Below, piece after piece: positions 1-7,821 of a stretch of DNA of 64,000 nucleotides. Each line of letters begins with the position of its first letter. Position 1 is the stretch's first letter. Both the position numbers and the translations under genes were made by a program. Source of the stretch: Pseudomonadota bacterium. Its GTDB lineage: Bacteria > Pseudomonadota > Gammaproteobacteria > Burkholderiales > Burkholderiaceae_B. The notes beneath the pieces were generated by a model. It was given only the letters and a program-made list of their open reading frames with translations, was not told the origin of the DNA and ran no database searches. The stretch covers positions 1 to 64,000 of the forward strand of contig JAEXRL010000031.1 of the NCBI GenBank assembly GCA_023440825.1, in the 5' to 3' direction.

Positions 1-189
1 AAGCTAGGGCAAGTAGGGCGTGCGACGCCTACTTGTTTGGGTCAGTGGGTGCTATAGGGTAAAGGGATTCTGCTTAGCGTGAGTGGGGGCGCATTATCTT
101 TGTTTATGAAGGCGAGCGAGAAATGGCGGGATAATGTGGAGCAAGCTCAAGCGAGTGGGCAGATAAAGCTTGAGCTTCTAGTACTATTT

Positions 190-795
190 TTATTTGTCCT
201 GCTCTTGATCCTCTTGACAGTGAATACTCCAGAATTCTGGTGGAGTGATCGCCCACAGCACTATTGTTTCTTCTTCCCCTGGATTTAAAAATTGGTGGGG
301 TTCACCGCCCGGAAATCCAAAGCCATCACCTTGTGAAAGGGTAAATTGCTCTTCGCCAATGGTTAGAAGCAGTTCGCCTTGCAAAATATAGCCTGCTTCA
401 TCGCCTGTCTGGACGTGCAAGTCTTTACCGCTCACAGCGCCAGGTGGAATGCGGCAATAAATAAGCTCTATACCTACTCCACTTCGAAACGGTAATAGTT
501 CGTCAATAATGCCTCCTTGGTAGCTTAAGGGGAGACGATTGTTTTTGCGCACAATATACTTGCTGTCTTCAGATTTGGGTTTTGGTTCGTTAGTAAAGAA
601 CCATTGAACACTAACGCCAAAATGTTGCGCTAACTTAATCATTGTGGCCATGGAGGGTTGCGTTAGATCCCGTTCCAATTGACTAATATAGCCGGCAGAT
701 AAATTTGTAATTTGAGCAAGTTTTGTTAACGAAAGCCCATGTCGCTTTCGAAGTGCTTTAACTCTAAACCCTAAGAATTGATCATTGTTACTCAC
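190..795 (-). CDS. XRE-family transcriptional regulator with C-terminal cupin domain
   Basis: A two-domain cytoplasmic regulator of about 201 residues. The N-terminal part (about residues 8-62) is a helix-turn-helix of the XRE type, with the recognition stretch LSAGYISQLERD. The C-terminal half (about 120-190) is a small beta-barrel cupin with HVQTGDEAGYILQGE and the PGGEPHQF strand, which in this family senses a small ligand or metal. I chose the GTG at 795, which has AAGGAG twelve bases upstream; an in-frame TTG at 825 would add ten residues. It lies directly downstream of, and on the same strand as, the DUF1989/ABC operon, so it probably controls that operon. The ligand cannot be told from sequence. 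Confidence 0.88.
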   Translation of the reverse strand: MSNNDQFLGFRVKALRKRHGLSLTKLAQITNLSAGYISQLERDLTQPSMATMIKLAQHFGVSVQWFFTNEPKPKSEDSKYIVRKNNRLPLSYQGGIIDELLPFRSGVGIELIYCRIPPGAVSGKDLHVQTGDEAGYILQGELLLTIGEEQFTLSQGDGFGFPGGEPHQFLNPGEEETIVLWAITPPEFWSIHCQEDQEQDK

Positions 796-852
796 TGCTT
801 TTGCTCGCTCCTTAATAGTAAGCAATCGATTTTATCTGACATGAGTGGAAAC

Positions 853-869
853 GCCGGGTGATGCCCGGC
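853..869 (+). terminator. GC hairpin followed by T-tract on the plus strand
   Basis: GCCGGG-TGATG-CCCGGC is a perfect 6-bp stem followed by ATTTTTAT on the plus strand. It sits between two minus-strand genes. In the minus direction it has no T-tract, so it may cap the 3' end of the operon transcript by folding, or stop antisense transcription. Confidence 0.45.
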
Positions 870-890
870 ATTTTTATAGGCTGATTATGG

Positions 891-1598
891 CTAATCTTGA
901 TGGGTTGAAAAAGCTAGCTCTAGAGGTGAGTGACTATTAATAGCACTTAAGTCCATCGGACAAGCTGACATCACGGCAATACAATCCATATGCATTTTGA
1001 ACTCGACATAGTCTCCAGCTTTTGATGCGCAAGGTAAAAAGGCAATATCTTGTTCGTTGTTAATGGGTATATTCATCCAAACGTTAAAAGGTTGAGGTAT
1101 TTCATTGCAACGCATACCTATGGCCATTAACGCTTGACGTAAATTATCAGAGCAATTGTCGTGATACCCATCATAACCCAGCAAGCGGTAGCGCGCCGGA
1201 TCACAGGCTGCAATTAATGTGTCATGCACTCCCGGAGATGTATCTGTTATGAATGTGGCGATTTCTTGACGTCGGTTAGACAATAAGACATCGTTAACCT
1301 GGGGATTCACTTTATGTGTAGTGCCTCGTAAGTGTTCCGAAGAAAAGAACTCACTCGTATCGGCAGAGTTAAAAAACCATAAATCACATACTTGAGTGCC
1401 ATGGGTATTGATAATGCGTAAGGTTTCACCTTTATAAAGGCGTACGGCTACTCCTTGACGCGCTGGCAATGTATACGTTTTGCCATGTTCCGGCCTGCCA
1501 TCTTTTGATATTGGTGTATTAATGGTTTCGTTAAACGACTCAGGGCAACCATTGTCAGATTGACAACTGCGTGGGTAATGGGTGGTTAAAGTGTTCAT
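891..1598 (-). CDS. DUF1989 (urea carboxylase-associated family) protein
   Basis: A 235-residue soluble protein of the DUF1989 family, recognised by the order of its motifs: GVAVRLYKGETLRIINTHG, QVCDLWFFN, the central DTLIAACDPARY block and the PFNVWMNIP motif. Relatives include the paired accessory subunits of urea/guanidine carboxylase; single-copy members like this one have no settled function. No carboxylase or allophanate hydrolase gene is nearby. The ATG at 1598 follows GGAGC and is preferred over the upstream GTG at 1610. It is the last structural gene of an operon with a polar-amino-acid ABC transporter, so it probably acts on the imported compound. Confidence 0.85.
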   Translation of the reverse strand: MNTLTTHYPRSCQSDNGCPESFNETINTPISKDGRPEHGKTYTLPARQGVAVRLYKGETLRIINTHGTQVCDLWFFNSADTSEFFSSEHLRGTTHKVNPQVNDVLLSNRRQEIATFITDTSPGVHDTLIAACDPARYRLLGYDGYHDNCSDNLRQALMAIGMRCNEIPQPFNVWMNIPINNEQDIAFLPCASKAGDYVEFKMHMDCIAVMSACPMDLSAINSHSPLELAFSTHQD

Positions 1599-1624
1599 GC
1601 TTAGCTCCACGAATATGTATTAGG

Positions 1625-2416
1625 TTAAAGAAGAGAAGATTGGCGTTGGCTCGGATTAAGAAACTGTCGTAGGCGTTCTGTTTGAGGGTTTTTCAAAATA
1701 TCAGGTGAGCCTGCTTCAATAATTTGTCCGTGCTCCATGAATACGACGCGTGTAGCAACCTCATAGGCAAAGGCCATTTCGTGGGTAACCATCACCATAG
1801 TGATGCCTTCTTGTGCAAGTGCTTTGATCACCATGAGCACCTCTCCGACTAGCTCTGGATCTAGTGCTGAGGTTGGCTCATCTAAGAGTATGACTTCTGG
1901 GTCTACAGAGAGGGCTCTGGCTATACCTACGCGCTGTTGCTGGCCACCACTCAATGAGCTGGGGTAGCTGTCGAGCTTACCGGCTAGACCAACGCGACTT
2001 AGAACAGCTGCGGCTTTTTCGCGAGCTTGTGTTTTGTTCAGTTTGCGGGCTAACACTAATGGAGCCATGACATTTTCAAGAGCTGTCATGTGTGGCCACA
2101 AATTAAATTGTTGAAATACCATGGTTAATGGTTTTCGTACTGAGGCTAACTGTTTTTCTGAACTCAGCTTTCGTTGACCATTGGTGTCTACGTATCCAAG
2201 TAGCTGCCCTTTGATATGTATAGTGCCTTGATCGTATGTCTCCAAGAAGTTAATGCATCGTAGTGCAGTGGTCTTCCCAGAGCCGGATGGTCCTATGAGT
2301 GCTACGACTTCAGACGGAGCAACTTCTAAATTGAAATCTTTTAGAACGAGATGGTCACCGTAGGACTTACTCACGTTCTTCATGGTTATTACTGGATTTT
2401 GAACGTTATTGGACAT
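1625..2416 (-). CDS. Amino acid ABC transporter ATP-binding protein
   Basis: A 263-residue ABC ATPase of the GlnQ/HisP type that powers import of polar amino acids or related compounds. Visible motifs are the Walker A GPSGSGKTT (about residue 42), the Q-loop in MVFQQFNLWPH, the signature LSGGQQQR, the Walker B VILLDEPTSALDP and the switch histidine in VTHEM. Length fits the family. It lies between the permease genes (8 bases downstream of the second one) and the DUF1989 gene, on the same strand, so it is co-transcribed with them. The substrate is not predictable from the ATPase. Confidence 0.95.
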   Translation of the reverse strand: MSNNVQNPVITMKNVSKSYGDHLVLKDFNLEVAPSEVVALIGPSGSGKTTALRCINFLETYDQGTIHIKGQLLGYVDTNGQRKLSSEKQLASVRKPLTMVFQQFNLWPHMTALENVMAPLVLARKLNKTQAREKAAAVLSRVGLAGKLDSYPSSLSGGQQQRVGIARALSVDPEVILLDEPTSALDPELVGEVLMVIKALAQEGITMVMVTHEMAFAYEVATRVVFMEHGQIIEAGSPDILKNPQTERLRQFLNPSQRQSSLL

Positions 2417-2424
2417 TATTTACT

Positions 2425-3069
2425 CTAGTATTTGTAGGAGCGCTCTATCCGCTTACCCAGTTGTGTAGTGAGGAAGGTTAGTATCCAGTACATGAGGGCC
2501 AGTATTAAGTAGGGTTCTATGAAAATAAAGTTTTCGGCTACGATGCGTCCTGCAGTCATGGTTAGCTCAGGCACAGTAATAATCGACGTTAAGGCTGATT
2601 CTTTGATAACAAGTAGTATCTGATTGAATATCAGCGGTACTGCAAATCGAATAGCTTGCGGAGTTTGTATAAATAAAAATGTCTTGCTAGTCGAAATTCC
2701 TAATGATACTGCCGCTTCACTTTGTCCTTTGGGTAGGGTGTTCCAGCCAGAACGAAAAATTTCAGCAAAATAAGCACTGGAATAAAGCCCTAAGGCTAGA
2801 ATGCTAGCCTCTATTGCTGTTGGGGCAATTCCTAAAGCGGGAAGTCCGTAGTAAATTAAAAAAAGCTGAACTAAAAATGGAATGCCACGAAATACCCAAA
2901 TGTAAAACTGATAAATTGGCGATGCGATAGTCGGGAAAAATAAAAGTAGCGAATGCAATGAGAACCCTAGTAGTAGTCCTACGACACTGCTAGCTAAACT
3001 AATGCCTAAGGTGATAAGTGCGGCTGTGGCAAAAGTTGGAATGATATCGATTAAGAAAATTAGATTCAT
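2425..3069 (-). CDS. Amino acid ABC transporter permease (second subunit)
   Basis: A 214-residue inner-membrane permease of the HisM/GlnP family with about five hydrophobic segments. The EAA loop that contacts the ATPase is visible as EAAVSLGIS...IQTPQAIRFAVP near residue 125. Its ATG overlaps the TGA of the preceding permease by four bases (ATGA), a sign of translational coupling. The two permeases are clearly related but distinct, so they probably form a heterodimer as in HisQM. Confidence 0.93.
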   Translation of the reverse strand: MNLIFLIDIIPTFATAALITLGISLASSVVGLLLGFSLHSLLLFFPTIASPIYQFYIWVFRGIPFLVQLFLIYYGLPALGIAPTAIEASILALGLYSSAYFAEIFRSGWNTLPKGQSEAAVSLGISTSKTFLFIQTPQAIRFAVPLIFNQILLVIKESALTSIITVPELTMTAGRIVAENFIFIEPYLILALMYWILTFLTTQLGKRIERSYKY

Positions 3070-3713
3070 ATTCTATTTCTCCAACGATTTTCGACTATCT
3101 TTCCACTAATTTGTATTAAAGATACTAGAACTAAATAGAAAATTCCTACAATTAAAAATACTTCTAAAGGGCGGTAGTTCGTACTGACTATTTGACGTCC
3201 AGCTCGCATAAGATCTGTTACCGTAATCACGGATATGATGGCGGAGCCTTTGATAATGTCACCCATTTCAGAGATCAAAGAGGGCAGGGTACGGCGCACG
3301 ACTTGTGGGATTTCAATATGCCATAAGGTTTGCCGCATATTGAGCCCCATAATATGCGCTGCTTCTTTTTGACCTACAGGGATACTGATAAAACCTGCGC
3401 GTAGTATCTCTGCTTGATAGGCAGAGGAGTTCATGCCTAAGGCCAAAATAGCGGCGAGGTAAGGGTTAAGGTCTAGTCCTAAAGCTGGTGGTATGTAAAA
3501 CAGCATCAATAACTGAACCAGCATGGGAGTACCGCGGAAAAAGCTAATATATATGTCGCAAGCATGCGTTAACACCCTGTTGCTGGTATTACGCATGCTG
3601 CATAAGCTAACGCCCCCCAAAAAGCCTAGCGCTATCGCTAAGGCTGAAATACCTAAGGTGATTTCCGCCCCGTTGAGTAAGGCAGGCAGGTAGCTGAGAA
3701 TACGGTCTAGCAT
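3066..3713 (-). CDS. Amino acid ABC transporter permease (first subunit)
   Basis: A 215-residue HisQ/GlnP-type permease. The EAA motif reads EAAHIMGLN...IEIPQVVRRTLP, and the FFRGTPMLVQLLMLFY segment is typical of polar-amino-acid permeases. It follows the binding-protein gene by about 20 bases and overlaps the next permease by four bases. It forms the membrane channel together with its neighbour. Confidence 0.93.
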   Translation of the reverse strand: MLDRILSYLPALLNGAEITLGISALAIALGFLGGVSLCSMRNTSNRVLTHACDIYISFFRGTPMLVQLLMLFYIPPALGLDLNPYLAAILALGMNSSAYQAEILRAGFISIPVGQKEAAHIMGLNMRQTLWHIEIPQVVRRTLPSLISEMGDIIKGSAIISVITVTDLMRAGRQIVSTNYRPLEVFLIVGIFYLVLVSLIQISGKIVENRWRNRI

Positions 3714-3733
3714 AATGAATGGTTAGCTCCGTA

Positions 3734-4579
3734 TTAGGGGGCAGCAGAAGGAACGTGATCGGAGGGAACCTCCATTTCGAATCCAAACCATTTCATTTGG
3801 AGCTCTTTCATTAGGCCACTCTTATTGGCCTCGCCGATGCGCTGGCTAAAAAAGTTGACCAGCGTCTCACTGTCTTTGTCTTTTCTGCCAACCCAAGAAT
3901 AGTAAGCTTTGGGGCCAATTGTGGGCTCAAGGATCGCGTATACGTCCGGACGTTCCTGAACCACGTTCGCAAGATTAGAATAGGACTGGGCCACAGCATC
4001 AATTCGACCTGCAGCTAGGTCGGCGTAGGCCTCATCAAAAGAGCTGTATTGCTTAATCTCTTTGACTCCGGGCTGTCCCTTTTGTTTGAGTTGTTCGTTA
4101 TAAACTTGTAGGGCACGCAGTAGCGAGGTTCCTACCTGACTTCCAACCACTCTGCCGTTGATATCCTCAGGGGTTTTTAATTCTAGATCATTGCTACGCT
4201 TGAGCAGTGCCACGGTGGCATCAGCGACTGGGTAAGTAAAGGCGAATTTTTCTTGACGTTCTGGCGTGATGGCCACAGCCGTGACCACAAAATCAAAACG
4301 TTTGGCGGCAAGACCTGGTAGTACTCCAGACCAAGGCACATCGAGCTGTTTAAGTGTTACATCATCCAGACCAGCTAAAACAAAATCGAGTAAGTCTTTG
4401 TTGTAGCCCACGATTTGGCCGTTTTCTATAAATTCAAAAGGTTTGAAAGCGGCTTCCGTTGCTACGGTAATCTCTTTATTATTTTTCACTTTGTCTAGCA
4501 AATTGCTGCTGTAAGCGTTGGGTATCGTGCCAATAAGCAATGCTAATGCTGTGACAAGACTCTTAGCGGTTCTCTTCAT
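3734..4579 (-). CDS. Periplasmic solute-binding protein of polar amino acid ABC transporter
   Basis: A 281-residue family-3 solute-binding protein exported to the periplasm. The N-terminus is a signal peptide (MKRTAKSLVTALALLIG, cleavage likely near NAYSS). The mature part starts with the usual KEITVATEAAFKPFEF and includes GYNKDLLDFVLAGL, the VVTAVAITPERQEKFAF lobe and the VVGSQVGTS hinge region. The ATG at 4579 is preferred because GGAG lies eight bases upstream; the ATG at 4591 would place the ribosome site inside the gene. First gene of the ABC/DUF1989 operon. The ligand is probably an amino acid or guanidino/ureido compound, by inference from the operon only. Confidence 0.92.
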   Translation of the reverse strand: MKRTAKSLVTALALLIGTIPNAYSSNLLDKVKNNKEITVATEAAFKPFEFIENGQIVGYNKDLLDFVLAGLDDVTLKQLDVPWSGVLPGLAAKRFDFVVTAVAITPERQEKFAFTYPVADATVALLKRSNDLELKTPEDINGRVVGSQVGTSLLRALQVYNEQLKQKGQPGVKEIKQYSSFDEAYADLAAGRIDAVAQSYSNLANVVQERPDVYAILEPTIGPKAYYSWVGRKDKDSETLVNFFSQRIGEANKSGLMKELQMKWFGFEMEVPSDHVPSAAP

Positions 4580-4958
4580 TATGATCTCCATATTTATAGT
4601 GTAGGTAAAAAAATAGACTCAAATTTTTAGTGAGTATAAAATTAACACGGCTTTAGTTTTTAGTCTTGTCTTTTGATGTGAGGGTTTTCCCCATCGGAAG
4701 TACTGAGCTGCGGTCAGCACGAGGGGAAGGGCATAGATAGCCATCAAGTGATGGAGTATGTGTCTTAAAAGCGTTCAGCCCTTGGCGGGCAGCAATGGCA
4801 GGGGCGGAGTTCAACGCTGAAAAATAGACTTTTCCCTGTTTTGATGCGCTGAGTTGGTATTCATAGAAACAGTTTTTTATGTTTAGTTGGAAATCTGTTT
4901 CTATCAACTAGTCTTACATGAGCGTCATTTAGTCTGCACGCAAGGCGGTGTGCGCGGA
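4580..4958 (-). other. Structured leader/intergenic region upstream of the ABC operon
   Basis: This 379-base stretch has no convincing gene. On the minus strand it carries a perfect 10-bp inverted repeat, ATAGAAACAG/CTGTTTCTAT, with arms at 4863-4872 and 4895-4904. Several potential hairpins follow: AGCGTT...AACGCT enclosing GCCC-GCCAA-GGGC, and CCATC-ACTT-GATGG. An 84-codon open frame (4653-4907, TTG start) covers part of it but starts inside the repeat and resembles nothing I recognise. It may be an operator plus a structured 5' UTR. Confidence 0.4.
4863..4904. repeat. Perfect 10-bp inverted repeat (possible operator)
   Basis: ATAGAAACAG at 4863-4872 is repeated in inverted orientation at 4895-4904, with a 22-base AT-rich spacer. 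It lies in the leader of the ABC/DUF1989 operon and could bind the XRE-cupin regulator, or be the stem of an RNA hairpin. Confidence 0.5.
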
Positions 4959-5828
4959 TCAGTCATCCCTCAACACCCTTATTAAGCCAGCTTCGGGTTT
5001 AAGTCTGCTAAATAGGGCTAAGGACTCTTGCTGGTCTATTCCTAGTGGCGCCAGCTTTGAGTCCAGAGCTTGGGCGTTTTTTTCTAGGGCAAGGGCAGTG
5101 GGCAGTGGACCATTCGCGGCGATGATGACCCGGTTATTTGTTTGTAAATTATAAAATTCGCCAAATACATGAGCATAGGTAGCAGACTCTTGCTCGTACA
5201 GTTCGCTGTAGGTGAACGTGTTGGCGATAGCCAGGCCACCCGGGGACAGGAGATTTTTCAGGTGTTCTAAGAACTCCACTGTCATGAGGTGTTCGGGAAT
5301 ATAGTCCACGTCAAAGGCATCGAGCATGATCATATCGTATTGCTTGCCCTGAGCGACTGCTTGTTCAATGAAGTGGCGTCCGTCGTCGATGAATACTCGC
5401 TGTTGTGGGCCGGGCTGGTAATTAAAATACTGTTCTGCGACCTGAGCCACCGCTGGTTCGATTTCCACGCTGTCTATGGTGGTAGAGGGTAATAGGCTGG
5501 CTAAGACATTCGGTAGCGTGGCCCCGCCTAAACCGATGATAAGAATGTTGTCAGGCGAGGGGAGCGCATATAAGGCGGTTACCATCATTCGGGTGTAGGA
5601 GAACACCAGTTGTTCTGGCTTGCTGAGGCTGATACATGTTTGCCGGCCGGGGTCGTACATCGTTTCAAAGTTCATGCAGCGCTCGCCAGCCTGCTCAAAC
5701 ACCAGTAGGGGGCCAAAGGCGGAGTCTTGTCTATGTATTAGTTTGGGCCGATTCAGTAGATACAGAGCATAAATGCTCAGGGCAAGCAGCGCCAGAATAA
5801 GGATTAGTCGTAAACGAATGCGTGGCAT
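4959..5828 (-). CDS. Membrane-anchored spermidine-synthase-like protein
   Basis: A 289-residue protein with one N-terminal membrane segment (LILILALLALSIYALYLL) followed by a Rossmann fold of the SpeE/methyltransferase class. Motifs are ILIIGLGGATLPNVL (cofactor-binding glycine loop), DSVEIEPAVAQVAEQYF, VFIDDGRHFI and YDMIMLDAFDVDYIPEHL. These match the SpeE-like family, but the anchor and the lack of a speD gene nearby argue against ordinary polyamine synthesis. The ATG at 5828 is chosen; a TTG at 5846 is also in frame. It follows the hydrolase gene by 33 bases and is probably the last gene of the TRAP operon. Confidence 0.75.
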   Translation of the reverse strand: MPRIRLRLILILALLALSIYALYLLNRPKLIHRQDSAFGPLLVFEQAGERCMNFETMYDPGRQTCISLSKPEQLVFSYTRMMVTALYALPSPDNILIIGLGGATLPNVLASLLPSTTIDSVEIEPAVAQVAEQYFNYQPGPQQRVFIDDGRHFIEQAVAQGKQYDMIMLDAFDVDYIPEHLMTVEFLEHLKNLLSPGGLAIANTFTYSELYEQESATYAHVFGEFYNLQTNNRVIIAANGPLPTALALEKNAQALDSKLAPLGIDQQESLALFSRLKPEAGLIRVLRDD

Positions 5829-5861
5829 AAGCAAGGTCCAAAACAAGGTTTGGACTTAAGC

Positions 5862-6779
5862 TTAGGCTACTTTTGCGAGTATGGCATCCAGATACTGATC
5901 GGAAGCTTGATCCATCATGGGAAAATGGCTGGCTCCGGGACAGACAGTGGCCAGATCAATGAGCTGTACCTGTGCGCCATGCTCTTTTAAGGTGTACGAA
6001 AAACTGCTCCAGCGCTCACGTAGGGTACGCCAGATATCGGTATGCTCTAGATAGTCCCCGTAAACTATGCTGATCGGTATGTGAGCAAGCGCTTTAGCTT
6101 GCTCGCAAAAGCCTGAGGGCTCTATGGTGATCAATTGTGCTACACACTGGGGCAGTTGACTGGCTGCAGTAAAGCCAATTTCCCCGCCTTGGCTATGGCA
6201 CAGCAAAATGACCTGTCCAAGTTTTTGTAGTAAAGCCTCTAGGGTTTTGACTTGTAGCGCCGAGGTGCTGGTCCAGCGAGGGACGAACCCAAGCCCAAAG
6301 TTTTCTAGGTGAGACACGGGAAACTGTTGTTGCGGGTAGGCTTTACGAGTGGCGAAATCCTCTGGTTTGCCTAGGCGAAATAGCGTCCAAGCCTCTTCCA
6401 GCGTGCGGGATACCGGCGTACCTGACCATAGATTAGGCAGCCAGCCAGCACGGCCACGCTCCATATTGTCGATGATATGGACTTCGTACCCTTTATGCAG
6501 CAGACGATGCAGCCAGCCTGGGCGACCGTCTGGCGTGTTCTCCCACATGCTGCCCGACATGCCGCCTCCATGTAATAAGACAATGGGCGGCAGTGTATTG
6601 CGTTGAGCCGGCACAAAGTACTGCACGTAAGCGCTTTCTACACAATAGTGCCCGTTTGGGTTGTGCGTGTAGTGGGTGCTTGCCGTAAAAGCAACCTGCT
6701 GTATGGGCTGGTCGCACACCACGTGAACGCGACCTCCCACACGGTACGAGCCAAAGTCTTTAAGTGCTACAGATGTCAT
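5862..6779 (-). CDS. Alpha/beta hydrolase (esterase/lipase family)
   Basis: A 305-residue serine hydrolase without a signal peptide. Seen are the oxyanion region VLLHGGGMSG (about residue 70), the nucleophile elbow CHSQGGEIG (about 195) and a likely catalytic histidine in GASHFPMMDQ near the C-terminus. Its ATG overlaps the stop of the TRAP binding-protein gene by four bases, so the two are translationally coupled. This suggests it hydrolyses an ester or amide that the TRAP system imports. The exact substrate cannot be read from the sequence. Confidence 0.85.
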   Translation of the reverse strand: MTSVALKDFGSYRVGGRVHVVCDQPIQQVAFTASTHYTHNPNGHYCVESAYVQYFVPAQRNTLPPIVLLHGGGMSGSMWENTPDGRPGWLHRLLHKGYEVHIIDNMERGRAGWLPNLWSGTPVSRTLEEAWTLFRLGKPEDFATRKAYPQQQFPVSHLENFGLGFVPRWTSTSALQVKTLEALLQKLGQVILLCHSQGGEIGFTAASQLPQCVAQLITIEPSGFCEQAKALAHIPISIVYGDYLEHTDIWRTLRERWSSFSYTLKEHGAQVQLIDLATVCPGASHFPMMDQASDQYLDAILAKVA

Positions 6780-7795
6780 AGTTTATTCAGATTGTCGTAA
6801 GCGTCGTATGCAGCAGAAAATGCTTGGTAGCTATCCATCACTTTTTTGAACATGGGATCAGCGTCAGCCTGTTCTTGCATCACCTGTGCTGTTGCGTCTT
6901 GCAAAGTCTGTATGACTGAGTCTGGAAGCCGGCGTACCTGTACACCATTGGCACGGAATTTTTCCAGTATGGGCTCTTGTTTGGCAACAGCGGTGCCTAT
7001 GGTCCATAGATTCACGTCCATGCATGCTGTTTCTATAGCAGTTTTCTGGATCTTGTTAAGCTTGTTCCAGGCATCTTTATTCATATAGAACTCAATGAAG
7101 CCAGAGGGTTGGTGCCAGCCTGGAAAATAATAATTTTTCGCTGATTTATCTAATCCCAGTTGTACGTCAATTTGAGGAAAGCTCAGCTCTGTACCGTGCA
7201 AACGGCCCGTTTCTAACGAGGTGGAAATTTCTCCGGCAGGGATGGACATGGGGTTGGCCCCCACTTTAGCCAGCACTTGACCACCTAAACCGCCTATACG
7301 GAAGTTCAGGCCTTTTAGATCTTCAGGGCTGTTGATCTCTCGCGTGAACCAGCCTGCGGCCTCAGAGATGATGGTGCCGCAGGGCATAGGCACTACATTA
7401 AATGGCTCATACAGTTCGCGCCATAGTTCCAGACCACCACCGTGGTGTATCCAAGATACGTATTTAATCGCTTCAGGGCCAAATGGTATAGATCCAAACA
7501 GCGCCGCGGCCGGGGCTTTTCCGGCTGTGTAACCAGCGTAAGACCAGCCGGCAGCGATAGCACCAGCACCTACGTTATCGAGAATCTCAAAGGCAGGGGA
7601 CAGTTCGCCGTCTCCTAAGTGTTTGAACTGTACTTCGCCTGCTGTCAGGGTGGCGACTTGCTCTACGAAGCGATCTGCAGCAGGCCCTAAAATAGGCATG
7701 TTTTTACCAAAAGCACTTTGTAGCTCATAGTTTTTAGCGTGCACGCTAGGACTAAGCGCTACGCAAGCCAATAAAAATCCAAGGGTTTTTTTCAT
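6776..7795 (-). CDS. TRAP transporter periplasmic substrate-binding protein (DctP family)
   Basis: A 339-residue exported binding protein of a tripartite ATP-independent periplasmic transporter, which imports organic acids using the sodium or proton gradient. A signal peptide is visible (MKKTLGFLLACVALSPSVHA). The mature part shows FEILDNVGAGAIAAGWSYAGY, the ligand-binding LKGLNFRIGGLGGQVLAKVGANP with the conserved arginine, and GEISTSLETGRLHGTELSFP. The GWSYAGY and LHGTELSFP segments resemble binding proteins for large or amidated acids, but this is only a hint. It follows the large permease by 26 bases and overlaps the hydrolase gene. Confidence 0.92.
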   Translation of the reverse strand: MKKTLGFLLACVALSPSVHAKNYELQSAFGKNMPILGPAADRFVEQVATLTAGEVQFKHLGDGELSPAFEILDNVGAGAIAAGWSYAGYTAGKAPAAALFGSIPFGPEAIKYVSWIHHGGGLELWRELYEPFNVVPMPCGTIISEAAGWFTREINSPEDLKGLNFRIGGLGGQVLAKVGANPMSIPAGEISTSLETGRLHGTELSFPQIDVQLGLDKSAKNYYFPGWHQPSGFIEFYMNKDAWNKLNKIQKTAIETACMDVNLWTIGTAVAKQEPILEKFRANGVQVRRLPDSVIQTLQDATAQVMQEQADADPMFKKVMDSYQAFSAAYDAYDNLNKL

Positions 7796-7821
7796 AGTAA
7801 GTCTCCAGTTGCGTATGTGTA

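Noticed and set aside
79..288. Open frame of 69 codons on the plus strand with a hydrophobic middle
   Set aside because: Its second half lies antisense to the cupin regulator and shows no family likeness; the first 190 bases of the window hold no gene that I can support.
4653..4907. Open frame of 84 codons on the minus strand upstream of the ABC binding-protein gene
   Set aside because: Starts with TTG inside a perfect inverted repeat, has no ribosome site and no recognisable family; better explained as leader sequence.
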